A stretch of DNA of 64,000 nt from Bradyrhizobium cytisi (GCF_008123515.1 NZ_VSSR01000071.1:62001-126000), one strand, 5' to 3'. Shown: positions 45,358 to 53,541, counted from the stretch's first letter. The notes: a model not told the origin generated them from the sequence alone. Numbers and translations are program-made.

Positions 45358-45867
45358 ATGAAGAAGAAGACTTTCGTCATCATTGTACTTGGCTTCGTCC
45401 TGTCGGGCACCGCGCTCGGTCAACAGAAGTCGGCTAAAGACGCGATTGTCGGCGCATGGACCCTAGTGTCTGTCAACAGTGAGATGGACGATGGCAAAAA
45501 AGGGGAGCCATTCGGTCCATCCCCCAAGGGCGTGGTCATATTCTCTAACGACGGCCACTTCTCGCTTTTTCAATCACGCGCGGAAATCCCCAAGATAGCG
45601 GCCAATGACCGGGCCAAGGCTACGCCCGAAGAAGCTCAAAGCATCGTCGCATCAAGCATAGCGTATTACGGCACATATTCGATTGACGAGCAGACAAAGG
45701 TCATGGTGGTCAACCTTGCCACCAGTACTTACGCGAACGTTGCGGCTATTCCCGATCAGAAGAGAACGATTACTCTGCTAACCGCTGACGAACTCAAGTT
45801 CGATAATCCTCGAACGCCAAACGGCATGACGCTTCGAACGGTGTGGAAGCGCGCAGCAGCACCCTAA
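45358..45867 (+). CDS. Lipocalin-like domain protein, exported
   Basis: The 169-aa protein has a signal peptide (KKKTFVIIVLGFVLSGTALG, cleavage near residue 21) followed by a single domain of the lipocalin-like type (AIVGAWTLVSVNSE at the start, GVVIFSNDGHFSLF, a GTYSID strand and a late LRTVWKR). The predicted location is the periplasm. Related proteins are of unknown function. CGGAGAA lies six bases before the ATG. It is a single-gene unit flanked by repeat fragments. Confidence 0.75.
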   Translation: MKKKTFVIIVLGFVLSGTALGQQKSAKDAIVGAWTLVSVNSEMDDGKKGEPFGPSPKGVVIFSNDGHFSLFQSRAEIPKIAANDRAKATPEEAQSIVASSIAYYGTYSIDEQTKVMVVNLATSTYANVAAIPDQKRTITLLTADELKFDNPRTPNGMTLRTVWKRAAAP

Positions 45868-45872
45868 CGGTC

Positions 45873-45901
45873 GACTTCCGCTAGTGACCCAAAGCGGTCA
45901 A
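45873..45901 (+). repeat. Dispersed repeat fragment
   Basis: GACTTCCGCTAGTGACCCA matches the first 19 bases of the 44023 copy at 17 positions, followed by an AAGCGGTCAA tail. It starts six bases after the lipocalin gene's stop codon. Confidence 0.45.
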
Positions 45902-46013
45902 GCCGATGTTTATCTAAAATTGAGCATCTGCGGCGCGATCGGTTGACATGCAGCGTACACGCAACCAAACGATGATGTAAGCCGCGTGTGAGGTCGCGAG
46001 GAAGGTCGATAAA

Positions 46014-46382
46014 ATGGGTTTGGCGCTTCTAACCCTTGCGGTCGGGATCATCGCCCTCTTCACGGCATTGGCATTCTTGCTGCTACGAGCGCCCATTGCG
46101 GCCGACAGCTCAACAAGCGAGCAAGCAATAGCTCCGGTCGAAGCAAGCTCGACCTCCCCGAGGGCGGGTGGCGCTGGTTATACGTTGATCGCTGCTGCGG
46201 GCATTGGGATCCTTTGGTTTTTTGTTTGGAAGCTGACAGCAATCACGCTGCAGTACCTGTTTGTGAGCGGAAGCTCGTCGCGAGCGTTTCCAATAGTGCC
46301 CCTGTCTTTCGCGATTTCTATAGCGGCGATGTGCGCAGTGGTTCTACTTGCACGTCACGTCAACAAATGGCCTAACTCATGA
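46014..46382 (+). CDS. Small hypothetical membrane protein
   Basis: The 122-aa protein has three likely membrane helices (residues 3-24, 55-80, 93-112) separated by a Ser/Thr-rich loop. The GAAGGTCGATAAA stretch before the ATG is a weak ribosome site. No family recognised. The next small gene starts 16 bp downstream, so the two may form a unit. It lies in the AT-richer, repeat-bearing region. Confidence 0.5.
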   Translation: MGLALLTLAVGIIALFTALAFLLLRAPIAADSSTSEQAIAPVEASSTSPRAGGAGYTLIAAAGIGILWFFVWKLTAITLQYLFVSGSSSRAFPIVPLSFAISIAAMCAVVLLARHVNKWPNS

Positions 46383-46398
46383 CCGACGGCGAACGCTG

Positions 46399-46596
46399 AT
46401 GCAGCGCGCGATGATGGGTATAGGCTTGGCGCTCGCACTGCTTGTAGGTCTCTATTTCTACGGATCGCCGCAATACAGAGAACTGAATAATGCGTGCATT
46501 GAAACCGGCATGGACCATTCGGATGCTCCATCGGACGATGATCTGCACCGCTTGTGGATGGCTTGCCGCAAGATAGGCTTTGGCGCTCCGTTATGA
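46399..46596 (+). CDS. Small hypothetical protein with N-terminal membrane anchor
   Basis: The 65-aa protein has an N-terminal hydrophobic helix (about residues 5-21, MMGIGLALALLVGLYFYG) and a polar C-terminal part with two cysteines (NACIETG, WMACRK) that could form a disulfide outside the cytoplasm. ATG at 46399; an upstream frame from 46348 overlaps the preceding gene. No family recognised. Weakly supported except by frame, length and position after 46014-46382. Confidence 0.4.
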   Translation: MQRAMMGIGLALALLVGLYFYGSPQYRELNNACIETGMDHSDAPSDDDLHRLWMACRKIGFGAPL

Positions 46597-46614
46597 AACG
46601 AGGCAGGCGGATAA

Positions 46615-46680
46615 GGTCGGCTTGTGGCCCATAGCTGGCCTTCACGGCGGTGTCGCTGAGGGCTGCTCCGACCTATAGCT
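46615..46680 (+). repeat. Dispersed repeat copy
   Basis: GGTCGGCTTGTGGCCCATAG continues into CTGGCC, sharing the GGCCCAYAGCTGRCC core with the copy at 45226-45300. It lies in the 175-bp gap between convergent genes; no terminator hairpin with a U-run was seen there. Confidence 0.45.
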
Positions 46681-46771
46681 CACAACCAATACCTAGTTCG
46701 AAGGCGGGTGTAGTGAATGCCATTTTTCCCGGGCGGTCCTCTTTGATCCGCCGCGCCGTATTTCATCTTCT

Positions 46772-47833
46772 CTAAAATCTTTCCAATACCGGCAGGTGCA
46801 ATATAGCCCGCCCAGCCAAAGGAAGACGAGAAGTTACGGTGACAGTGCATTCAATTCGACCGAACGCATTAAGTGCACTGTCACCGTAATTCCCGGGCTC
46901 CTGGTCAGGCTCGGTGCTGCCTTCCGCAGCTTCCGGGCATGGCGCGCGCGTCACGATTTCGTCCGTATGGCCCTTATAGACGATGACCTCACCGTCAGCG
47001 AAAATCGCCTGATGGTGACCCTCGCTCGGCGTGGTCCCCACCGTGAAATTCCAACACCAAAGAGTCTTGCCGCCATGAGCCCGCGCCGAAAACGCAGTGT
47101 ACCAGACATGATCCAGGCCTTTTGCCGTCATGACACGCTCGATGGTTTTCTTTTCCCAAGGCCGAGCGTCCGCGCGGGCCGCCCGGCGAAATTCGAGATC
47201 CGGGATGGCCGACATCAGTCTGTCGAGTTCTTCTTCGTAGCGCTGCGGCGCGACGACGCGAATGTTCTTCAAGCCGTCGATGTAGCGAGAGGTCAGGAGC
47301 CGGGCAATTGCCCAGCGAGTGCCCCAGGTCCACGATGGGTCCACTCTTCGTCGCAGCCGCCGACTCAGCTTTGCATCACTGAAGAACTCGGTCTCTAGGC
47401 GCTTGACCTTTGCGTAAAATTCATTGAGGTCGATGTTGCCGCCGTTGGCGTTCGCTTCCTCGATCATTCGCGCCGCACCGTCGAAAACGGCCAGATGCTC
47501 GTCGGCGCCGACAGCCTTCAGGCCATCCCGTGTTCCCTCGACAATGTATTTATCCCAACTTGTGTTTTGCACGAATTGCCAGAGGCCGCCGTTATCAACC
47601 TCTCCCACAAGACGGTTCACGCGGGAGACATTAATTGCTTCGATAGGCATCTCGGTGTCGAGGAAATACCGCTCCCAAAGGCTGTGGGCGAAACCGGTGA
47701 CCCCGTCGATTTTGCCTTGATGCTCCGCGAAATCGACGGCCGCGATGCGGTCGATTCCAAGCGAGGTCCTGATCTTCCCGAGTAGGCTCGATGGATACGC
47801 TGTGAGTACAATATCTCGGACCAATTCGGCCAT
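46772..47833 (-). CDS. DUF4375-domain protein with repeat-derived C-terminus
   Basis: The 353-aa protein contains the motif NRLVGEVDNGGLWQFVQNTS (about residues 80-99), the signature of the DUF4375/DMP19-like domain, followed by a helical region and a C-terminal domain (KTLWCWNFTVG) that I cannot assign. Start ATG at 47833 has GGGAG five bases upstream; ATGs at 47884 and 47905 are possible but lack a comparable site. Residues 315-334 are encoded by the palindrome at 46834-46889, so the true ancestral C-terminus was probably near residue 310. The frame is intact. Function unknown. Confidence 0.65.
   Translation of the reverse strand: MAELVRDIVLTAYPSSLLGKIRTSLGIDRIAAVDFAEHQGKIDGVTGFAHSLWERYFLDTEMPIEAINVSRVNRLVGEVDNGGLWQFVQNTSWDKYIVEGTRDGLKAVGADEHLAVFDGAARMIEEANANGGNIDLNEFYAKVKRLETEFFSDAKLSRRLRRRVDPSWTWGTRWAIARLLTSRYIDGLKNIRVVAPQRYEEELDRLMSAIPDLEFRRAARADARPWEKKTIERVMTAKGLDHVWYTAFSARAHGGKTLWCWNFTVGTTPSEGHHQAIFADGEVIVYKGHTDEIVTRAPCPEAAEGSTEPDQEPGNYGDSALNAFGRIECTVTVTSRLPLAGRAILHLPVLERF
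46834..46889. repeat. 56-nt palindromic element with perfect 16-bp arms
   Basis: TTACGGTGACAGTGCA (46834-46849) and TGCACTGTCACCGTAA (46874-46889) are perfect inverse complements. Pairing continues inward for about nine more positions with two mismatches and one G-U, leaving a 6-base ACCGAA loop. It lies inside the 3' end of the DUF4375 frame. It resembles REP-type palindromes that spread in genomes; no transposase is nearby. Confidence 0.85.
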
Positions 47834-48062
47834 CACGTCTCCCGCCCTGTCGGCATCATGTCGCTGCTTTCGAGGGCGCGCCATTGCGCGCACCCCGGCT
47901 TGCATGATTTCAACCCGGCAAAGTACTACCTCGGCGAGTGAAAGGCTGCAACGTGACGTTGAGATAAAAAAATCGAGCGAGGAGGCCAGTTCGTGGCCTT
48001 CGGACCTCATGCAAATGTCCGCTCCTCCACCGCTGCCAGGAGACAAGCGGGCATCGCGGATC

Positions 48063-48971
48063 TCATGAACGCGCGCCCCCCTCCTCCTCGCGCCCGAACC
48101 GCTCAACCAGGAAATCAATAAACAGCCGCACCTTCACCGACAAATGCCGCGTCGGCGGATAGACCGCATAGAGCGCGAGCGGCGGCGCGGAATAACCGTC
48201 CAGTACCGTTCGCAGCTCGCCCTTGCGCAAGGCATCCGCAGCGATGAAGTCGGGCAACAGCGCGAGCCCCCTGCCTTTGATCGCGGCATCGCGCAGCACC
48301 TCGGCATTGTTGACGCAGAGCGACCAGGCCGGCTGGATCCAGTGATCGCCGTCGCGGCCGGTGAGCTTCCACTGGTTGCCGGTGAGCAGGAAGCCGTAGG
48401 TAAGCGAGGCATGCTCGCGCAGATCCTGCGGATGCTTTGGCGAACCGTGGCGCGCGAGATAATCCGGCGATGCGCAGATCATGCGCGCCACCGGCATGAT
48501 TTTTCGCGCAATCAAGCTCGAGGATTCCAGCTCCGCGATCCGCAGCGTCACGTCAAAGCCGTCCTGGACGGGGTCGAGTAGATCGTCGCTGAGCACGATC
48601 TGGAGCTGAAGCTCCGGATATTGCTTCATGAAGTCCGCGAGAACAGGCCCGAGCCGCATCGTGCCGAACGACATCGGCGCGTTGACACGCAACAGTCCTC
48701 GCGGCGCCGACTGGGCCTGCGCCACCGCCTGATCGGCGGCCTCGATCTCCGAGAGGATGACGACGGCGCGCTCGAAATAGCGCTGGCCGTTCTCGGTCGG
48801 GCTGGCGTGGCGGGTGGTCCGGTTCAAAAGCTGGACGCCGAGGCTCTCCTCGAGGTCGGCGATGTATTTGCTGATCGCCGAGCGCGACAGCCGCAGCTGC
48901 CGGCCGGCTTCGGCAAAGCTGCCGCTTTCGACCACCTTCACGAAGGCCCGGAGGCTGGCGACCTTATCCAA
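48063..48971 (-). CDS. LysR-family transcriptional regulator
   Basis: The 302-aa protein has an N-terminal helix-turn-helix (about 1-60; SFAEAGRQLRLSRSAISKYIADLEESLGVQLLNRTTR in part) and a C-terminal periplasmic-binding-like effector domain (about 92-295). The style is that of the CrgA/AaeR-type subgroup. It diverges from the dioxygenase-esterase pair at 49098 and probably controls it; a dyad lies in the 126-bp gap. The ligand may be a quinone or aromatic aldehyde if the MhqO/MhqD comparison holds. Confidence 0.92.
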   Translation of the reverse strand: MDKVASLRAFVKVVESGSFAEAGRQLRLSRSAISKYIADLEESLGVQLLNRTTRHASPTENGQRYFERAVVILSEIEAADQAVAQAQSAPRGLLRVNAPMSFGTMRLGPVLADFMKQYPELQLQIVLSDDLLDPVQDGFDVTLRIAELESSSLIARKIMPVARMICASPDYLARHGSPKHPQDLREHASLTYGFLLTGNQWKLTGRDGDHWIQPAWSLCVNNAEVLRDAAIKGRGLALLPDFIAADALRKGELRTVLDGYSAPPLALYAVYPPTRHLSVKVRLFIDFLVERFGREEEGGARS

Positions 48972-49021
48972 GGACCAGCCCCGATTGGTTCCAAATCGTA
49001 GACATAGACGTCATATTTGCA

Positions 49022-49039
49022 TGGATTGTCTCCAATCCA
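49022..49039. promoter_or_regulatory. Candidate LysR operator dyad
   Basis: TGGATTG-TCTC-CAATCCA is a perfect 7-bp inverted repeat with a 4-base centre, located between the divergent LysR gene and the dioxygenase gene. It includes an ATTG-N4-CAAT core compatible with LysR-type sites. Assignment is by position and symmetry only. Confidence 0.45.
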
Positions 49040-49097
49040 AAGCGGAACGATATTTCGTCCCAGAGCAAGACCGCTCCCCGAATACTGGAGGACGACA

Positions 49098-50036
49098 ATG
49101 TCTGGACTGCACCATGTCACCGCGATTGCCGGCGACCCCATCCGCAATTTCGGCTTCTACACCCGGGATCTCGGCCTGCGCTTCGTCAAGAAGACGGTCA
49201 ATTTCGACGATCCCGGCACCTATCACTTCTATTATGGCGACGAGACCGGCCGCCCCGGCACCATCCTCACCTTCTTCCCGTGGGCCGGCGCATCGGCCGG
49301 GCGTCGCGGCGTCGGCGAGACCCATCAGACCGCCTTCCGCGTGCCGCAGCGCTCGCTCGGCTACTGGACGCAGCGCTTCGTCGAGAAGGGCATCGCCTAC
49401 GAGGCGCTCGAGAAGCGCTTCGGCGAGTCCGTGCTGCCGTTCACCGACCCTGACGGCATGGCGCTCGCGCTGGTCGGCATTCCCGGCGCCGAGAACGAGC
49501 CGGGTTGGAGCAATGGCGACGTGCCCGCCGAGCATGCGATCCGCGGCTTCCACGGCGTGACGCTGCTGCTCGACAGCGCGGCGAAGACGGCCGCCGTCCT
49601 CACCGACGTGTTCGGCTTCAAGGAGACCGGGCGCGAAGGCTCGGTGATCCGCTTCAAGGCCTCGGGCGATGCTGAGGGCAGCGTCGTCGACATCTACGAG
49701 GCCAAGGGCTTCCTGCGTGGACATCAGGGCGGCGGCTCGGTGCACCACATCGCGTTCCGCGCGGCTGACGATGCCGAGCAGGGCAAGATGGCGCAGAAGC
49801 TCGTGACCAATCACGGCCTGCATCCGACCGAGCAGCGAGACCGCAACTACTTCCGCTCGATCTATTTCCGTGAGCCGGGCGGCGTGCTGTTCGAGATCGC
49901 GACCGATATCCCCGGCTTCGCCGTCGACGAGCCCGTCGCGACGCTCGGACGCGACCTGAAGCTGCCGGGCTTCCTCGAAGCGCATCGCAAGCAGATCGAG
50001 GGCGTGCTGCCGAATTTGGAAGAGACCGCGTCATGA
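49098..50036 (+). CDS. Ring-cleaving dioxygenase of the VOC/glyoxalase family (MhqO-like)
   Basis: The 312-aa protein has two vicinal-oxygen-chelate modules (about 1-130 and 150-290). Metal-ligand candidates are the histidines in GLHHVTAIAG and SVHHIAF and the glutamate in GGVLFEIATD. MhqO/YkcA-type members are linked to hydroquinone and catechol detoxification. The ATG at 49098 has GGAGG seven bases upstream; the longer frame from 49017 is not needed. Its stop overlaps the esterase start (ATGA). Confidence 0.9.
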   Translation: MSGLHHVTAIAGDPIRNFGFYTRDLGLRFVKKTVNFDDPGTYHFYYGDETGRPGTILTFFPWAGASAGRRGVGETHQTAFRVPQRSLGYWTQRFVEKGIAYEALEKRFGESVLPFTDPDGMALALVGIPGAENEPGWSNGDVPAEHAIRGFHGVTLLLDSAAKTAAVLTDVFGFKETGREGSVIRFKASGDAEGSVVDIYEAKGFLRGHQGGGSVHHIAFRAADDAEQGKMAQKLVTNHGLHPTEQRDRNYFRSIYFREPGGVLFEIATDIPGFAVDEPVATLGRDLKLPGFLEAHRKQIEGVLPNLEETAS

Positions 50037-50653
50037 CCGGCTTCATCCATCGCTACGAGCCCGCCACCAAGGCGGGCTCTCCCCCTCTCCTGCTGCTGCA
50101 CGGCACCGGCGGCGACGAGAACGATCTGCTCGGGCTCGGCGAGATGATCGCTCCCGGCTCCGCCCTGCTCTCGCCGCGCGGCCGCGTGCTCGAGCACGGC
50201 ATGCCGCGCTTCTTCCGCCGACTTGCCGAAGGCGTGTTCGACGAGGAGGACGTGCGTCGCCGCGCGCTCGAGCTCGGCGAGTTCGTCGCCGACGCACGGA
50301 AGCAATACGGCATTGGCGCGCCAGTTGCGGTCGGCTTCTCCAATGGCGCCAACATCGCAGCCGCACTGTTGCTGCTGAAGCCAGACGTGCTTGCAGGCGC
50401 GATCCTGCTGCGCGCCATGGTGCCGCTGTCGGATCCGCCCAAGGCCAACCTTGCAGGCAAGCCCGTTCTGTTGCTGTCCGGCCAAAGTGACCCGATCGTG
50501 CCGGCGACCAATTCGGCAGGGCTTGCGGCGCTGCTGTCGGAAGCAGGCGCGCGCGTCGAGCACAAGGTCTTGCCGGCCGGCCATCAGCTGTCGCAGGCCG
50601 ACGTCACGCTCGCCCGTAGCTGGATCGGCAGCGTCGAGGCGAAGGCGGCATGA
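50033..50653 (+). CDS. Phospholipase/carboxylesterase-family alpha/beta hydrolase (MhqD-like)
   Basis: The 206-aa hydrolase has LLLLHGTGGDENDLL (oxyanion region, about 19-33), nucleophile Ser103 in GFSNGAN, an Asp in SGQSDPIVP and His in PAGHQLS. It is the usual partner of the MhqO-type dioxygenase, as in Bacillus mhqNOD operons, and is coupled to it by an ATGA overlap. The physiological ester is unknown. Confidence 0.9.
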   Translation: MTGFIHRYEPATKAGSPPLLLLHGTGGDENDLLGLGEMIAPGSALLSPRGRVLEHGMPRFFRRLAEGVFDEEDVRRRALELGEFVADARKQYGIGAPVAVGFSNGANIAAALLLLKPDVLAGAILLRAMVPLSDPPKANLAGKPVLLLSGQSDPIVPATNSAGLAALLSEAGARVEHKVLPAGHQLSQADVTLARSWIGSVEAKAA

Positions 50654-50695
50654 AGCGGCCAGCGGCGCATCGTTTTCGGACGGTGCGCTGCCGTC

Positions 50696-51670
50696 TCACT
50701 CGAACCAGCCGCGCCGCTTGAACCAGATCAGCGGCAACACGCCGCTGGCGACGATCACGAGCAGCGACAGCGGATAGCCGAACGTCCAGCTCAGCTCCGG
50801 CATGTTCTTGAAGTTCATGCCCCAGACACCGACCAGGATCGTGGGCGGCACGCCGACCACGGAGACAATTGTCAGGACCTTGAAGATCTCGTTCTGCTGG
50901 ATGTTGATGAAGCCGAGCACGGCATCGAGCAGAAGCTGGATCTTGTCGGACAATCGCGTCTCGTAATCGCTGAGCGAAGCGACGTCCTTCGAAACAGCTT
51001 CGAGGCGCTTCTTCGACGCCGCCGTGATCCACTCGCTCCCGACATTGTCGGCATAGGATGCAATACGCCCGACGCCGAGCAGGACATCGCGCGACTTGGC
51101 GAGACGATCGGCCAGCTCGCCGACATTCTCCAGCGCCTCGCGCATCCTGCGGCTGGAGCGAACCGGCCGCCTGGTGCGAATGAGACCGCCCTTGAAGACG
51201 CCGCGCGAGAGCTGGTCGAGCTTCGCGCCGAGGTGCTCCAGGGCATCGGCGCCGCGGTCGATCATGGCCTCGAGCAGGCTGGTGAACACGCACATGCCAT
51301 TCTCGAGGCTGTCGTCGGAGCCGACGCGCTTGCTGATCTGGTCGAAGATCGGCAGCTCTGCAAAGCGCACCGTCACCAGCACATGCGGGCCAATCACGAA
51401 CCCCACCGGCGTGATCTCGGCCTCGTTGTCCTCGTTGACCCGGACCGCCGGCGAGCTGAGGTAGAGCGTGCCGTGCTCGAGGATCAGCCGGCTCGACGCC
51501 TCGATCTCGCTGAGCGATTCCTCGGACGGAATCCGTATCTTGAGCATTCGCTCGACGAATTGCTTTTCGCCTGCGGTCGCGTTCAGGAGATCGGCCCAGA
51601 TGATCTCCGAGGGCATTTCCGCGCCGATGCCTTGCCAATCGTCGGACGGCCATCTGTGCAGCTTCAGCAA
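50696..51670 (-). CDS. CorA-family divalent metal transporter
   Basis: The 324-aa protein has a large cytoplasmic domain and two C-terminal membrane helices. The selectivity-filter GMN follows helix 1 (VGVWGMNFKNMPEL). CorA pentamers take up Mg2+ (or Co2+/Ni2+). The best start is the TTG at 51670 (LLKLHRWP), with GGAG eight bases upstream and normal length. The open frame extends to 51739, and a later ATG at 51616 lacks a ribosome site. It is a single gene convergent with the esterase (42 bp between stops). Confidence 0.88.
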   Translation of the reverse strand: MLKLHRWPSDDWQGIGAEMPSEIIWADLLNATAGEKQFVERMLKIRIPSEESLSEIEASSRLILEHGTLYLSSPAVRVNEDNEAEITPVGFVIGPHVLVTVRFAELPIFDQISKRVGSDDSLENGMCVFTSLLEAMIDRGADALEHLGAKLDQLSRGVFKGGLIRTRRPVRSSRRMREALENVGELADRLAKSRDVLLGVGRIASYADNVGSEWITAASKKRLEAVSKDVASLSDYETRLSDKIQLLLDAVLGFINIQQNEIFKVLTIVSVVGVPPTILVGVWGMNFKNMPELSWTFGYPLSLLVIVASGVLPLIWFKRRGWFE

Positions 51671-51814
51671 TGACCGAACTCCGTTTGTCCTCGCCCCGGC
51701 TCGCACGGCATGCGGCCATCCTGCGCCGGGCCAACGCATGAGGGTTTCAATCGTTCAAGCGGCGGGGATCAAGAGAAGCGGCGCTGCCAAATGAACATGG
51801 GCGACGGCTTTCTC

Positions 51815-51962
51815 CGATGATGCCATCATGCCACTGTTTTGCCCGACGCGTCAAATGGCACTGTGGGTTTGCGCAAGCCAGCGAGCGGGTCGCGCAAGTC
51901 ATTGAAACAACTACCCCCGGGCTACTGTGCATGGGGTTGTTTTGCGGATTTTGCTTTGAGCA
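51815..51962 (+). repeat. Probable Bradyrhizobium-type intergenic repeat
   Basis: The segment from GATGATGCCATCATGCCACT through TTTTGCCCGACGCGTCAAAT to TGCATGGGGTTGTTTTGCGG resembles, from memory, an intergenic sequence found many times in Bradyrhizobium genomes. It fills most of the 377-bp gap between the CorA gene and the peptide ABC operon. A 65-codon frame runs through it, but I do not support it as a gene. Copy number cannot be checked here. Confidence 0.45.
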
Positions 51963-51965
51963 GTT

Positions 51966-51997
51966 AAAAAAAGACCTCTCCCCGACGGGGAGAGGTC
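51966..51997 (-). terminator. Rho-independent terminator of the peptide ABC operon
   Basis: On the minus strand GACCTCTCCCC-GTC-GGGGAGAGGTC (51997-51973) forms a perfect 11-bp stem with a 3-base loop. Seven U residues (51972-51966) follow. It lies about 50 bp past the stop of the substrate-binding protein gene. Confidence 0.9.
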
Positions 51998-52047
51998 GAA
52001 ATCGAGATGCCTGATTTGACCTGGATATTTAACTTGGACGCCCGGGT

Positions 52048-53541
52048 CTACTCCCAGGACCAGGCCGAGAAATCGTTCTCGAACTGCGGGACTTCCTTCC
52101 AGACGCCCTTTAGCTTCTTGTTGATGACCGTGGGCCATTGCGGCTGGAACAGGAAGCCGGCCACCGCGTCGGTCGCCAGCATGCGCTGGGCATCGCCGAG
52201 CAGCTTGGCGCGGCCGGCCTCGTCAGGCGTCGACACGATCTGCTTGTAGAGCGCGTTGAACGCCTCGCTGTTGTAGCCGAGATAGAAGTCGGGCTCGGTC
52301 AGCTTGACGAGATCGAACGGCTCGACATGGGAGACGATGGTGAGGTCGTAATTGTGCGGTCCGTTGGGGGCGAACGCCTGCGACAGCCACTGCGCCCATT
52401 CGACGTTCTCGATCTTGGCGTTGATGCCGACCTTGGCGAGCTGGGCTGCGAGGATCTCGCCGCCCTGCCGCGCGTAAGGCGGCGGCGGCAGCTTCAGGCT
52501 GAGCTCGAGCGGCGTGGTGATGCCGGCCTCGGCCAGCAGCTTCTTCGCCTTCTCGGGATCGTACGGATTGACGGCGGTGGTGTCGACATAGCCGAGCGAG
52601 CCCGGCGTGTAGAAGCTGCCGATCGGCGTGCCGAAACCTTCGACCGCGCCGTCGATCATCGACTTGCGGTCGATGGCGGCGAGGATCGCGCGGCGCACCC
52701 GCACGTCGTCGAGCGGCTTCTTCTTCTCGTTGATGGCGACGATGGTCTTGGCCTTGGAGCCGCCGACCAGCACGGTGAAGCGCGGATCGCTCTTGAACTG
52801 CGCGACGCCGCGGGTGGTGACGCGCGGGAATGCGTCGACGTCACCGGACAGCAGGGCCGCAATCTGCGCGGCGGGATCGCCGATGAAGCGGATCGTCACC
52901 TTGGACAGCTTGATCGCGGAGGCGTTGCGATAGTCGGCCCATTTGTTGAGCGTGAGCGAGGAGCCCTTGACCCAGGCCCCTAACTGGTACGGTCCGGTGC
53001 CGACCGGTTGCGTCACATTGGTCGCCGCACTCTTCGGCTCGACGATCGAGCCGCTAGCCTGCCCGAGCAGGAACGGCAGGTTCGGCTCGGGATATTTCAG
53101 CGTGAGCACGATCGTGTCGGCGTCCGGCGCATCGACTTTCTCGAAGGCCTGGAACAGGCTCTTGTCCTTGTTGGTGCTGTTCGCGGCCGCGTTGCGCTCG
53201 AACGAGAATTTTACGGCAGCGGAATCAAAGGCCTCGCCGTTCTGGAATTTGACGCCCTTGCGCAGCTTGAACGTATAGGTCTTCAGGTCGGGCGAGGCGG
53301 TCCAGCTCTCGGCCAGCAGCGGCGCGACCGAGCCGTCCTCGTTGATCTTGGTCAGGGTCTCGTAGATGTTGTAGAGCGTGACCTCTGCGATCGCAGCCGC
53401 AGCGGCGTTGGTGGGATCGAGCCCCGGCGGCTCCAGCGTCATGCCCATGACGACGCTGTCCTTCTTGCTCTGCGCCAGCACCGGCAACGGCGCCGCGGCC
53501 AATGCCGCGGCAAAAGCGACGATCGTTAGCTTCTTCAACAT
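52048..53541 (-). CDS. ABC transporter substrate-binding protein, family 5 (peptide/nickel type)
   Basis: The 497-aa protein has a Sec signal peptide (KKLTIVAFAAALAAAPLPVLAQ) and the family-5 solute-binding architecture (YNIYETLTKINEDGSVAPLLAESW, YTFKLRKGVKFQNGEAFDSAAVKFSFER in part, VGTGPYQLGAW). It binds di/oligopeptides or related amides in the periplasm for the four upstream genes. It is the last gene of the operon, 57 bp after the second ATPase and before a strong terminator. Confidence 0.93.
   Translation of the reverse strand: MLKKLTIVAFAAALAAAPLPVLAQSKKDSVVMGMTLEPPGLDPTNAAAAAIAEVTLYNIYETLTKINEDGSVAPLLAESWTASPDLKTYTFKLRKGVKFQNGEAFDSAAVKFSFERNAAANSTNKDKSLFQAFEKVDAPDADTIVLTLKYPEPNLPFLLGQASGSIVEPKSAATNVTQPVGTGPYQLGAWVKGSSLTLNKWADYRNASAIKLSKVTIRFIGDPAAQIAALLSGDVDAFPRVTTRGVAQFKSDPRFTVLVGGSKAKTIVAINEKKKPLDDVRVRRAILAAIDRKSMIDGAVEGFGTPIGSFYTPGSLGYVDTTAVNPYDPEKAKKLLAEAGITTPLELSLKLPPPPYARQGGEILAAQLAKVGINAKIENVEWAQWLSQAFAPNGPHNYDLTIVSHVEPFDLVKLTEPDFYLGYNSEAFNALYKQIVSTPDEAGRAKLLGDAQRMLATDAVAGFLFQPQWPTVINKKLKGVWKEVPQFENDFSAWSWE

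Noticed and set aside
46796..47398. 200-codon plus-strand frame through the palindrome
   Set aside because: It is antisense to the DUF4375 gene; the similarity of both strands near 46850 is due to the palindrome itself.
51817..52014. 65-codon plus-strand frame
   Set aside because: It lies in a probable repeat and continues through the terminator hairpin; no ribosome site or family.
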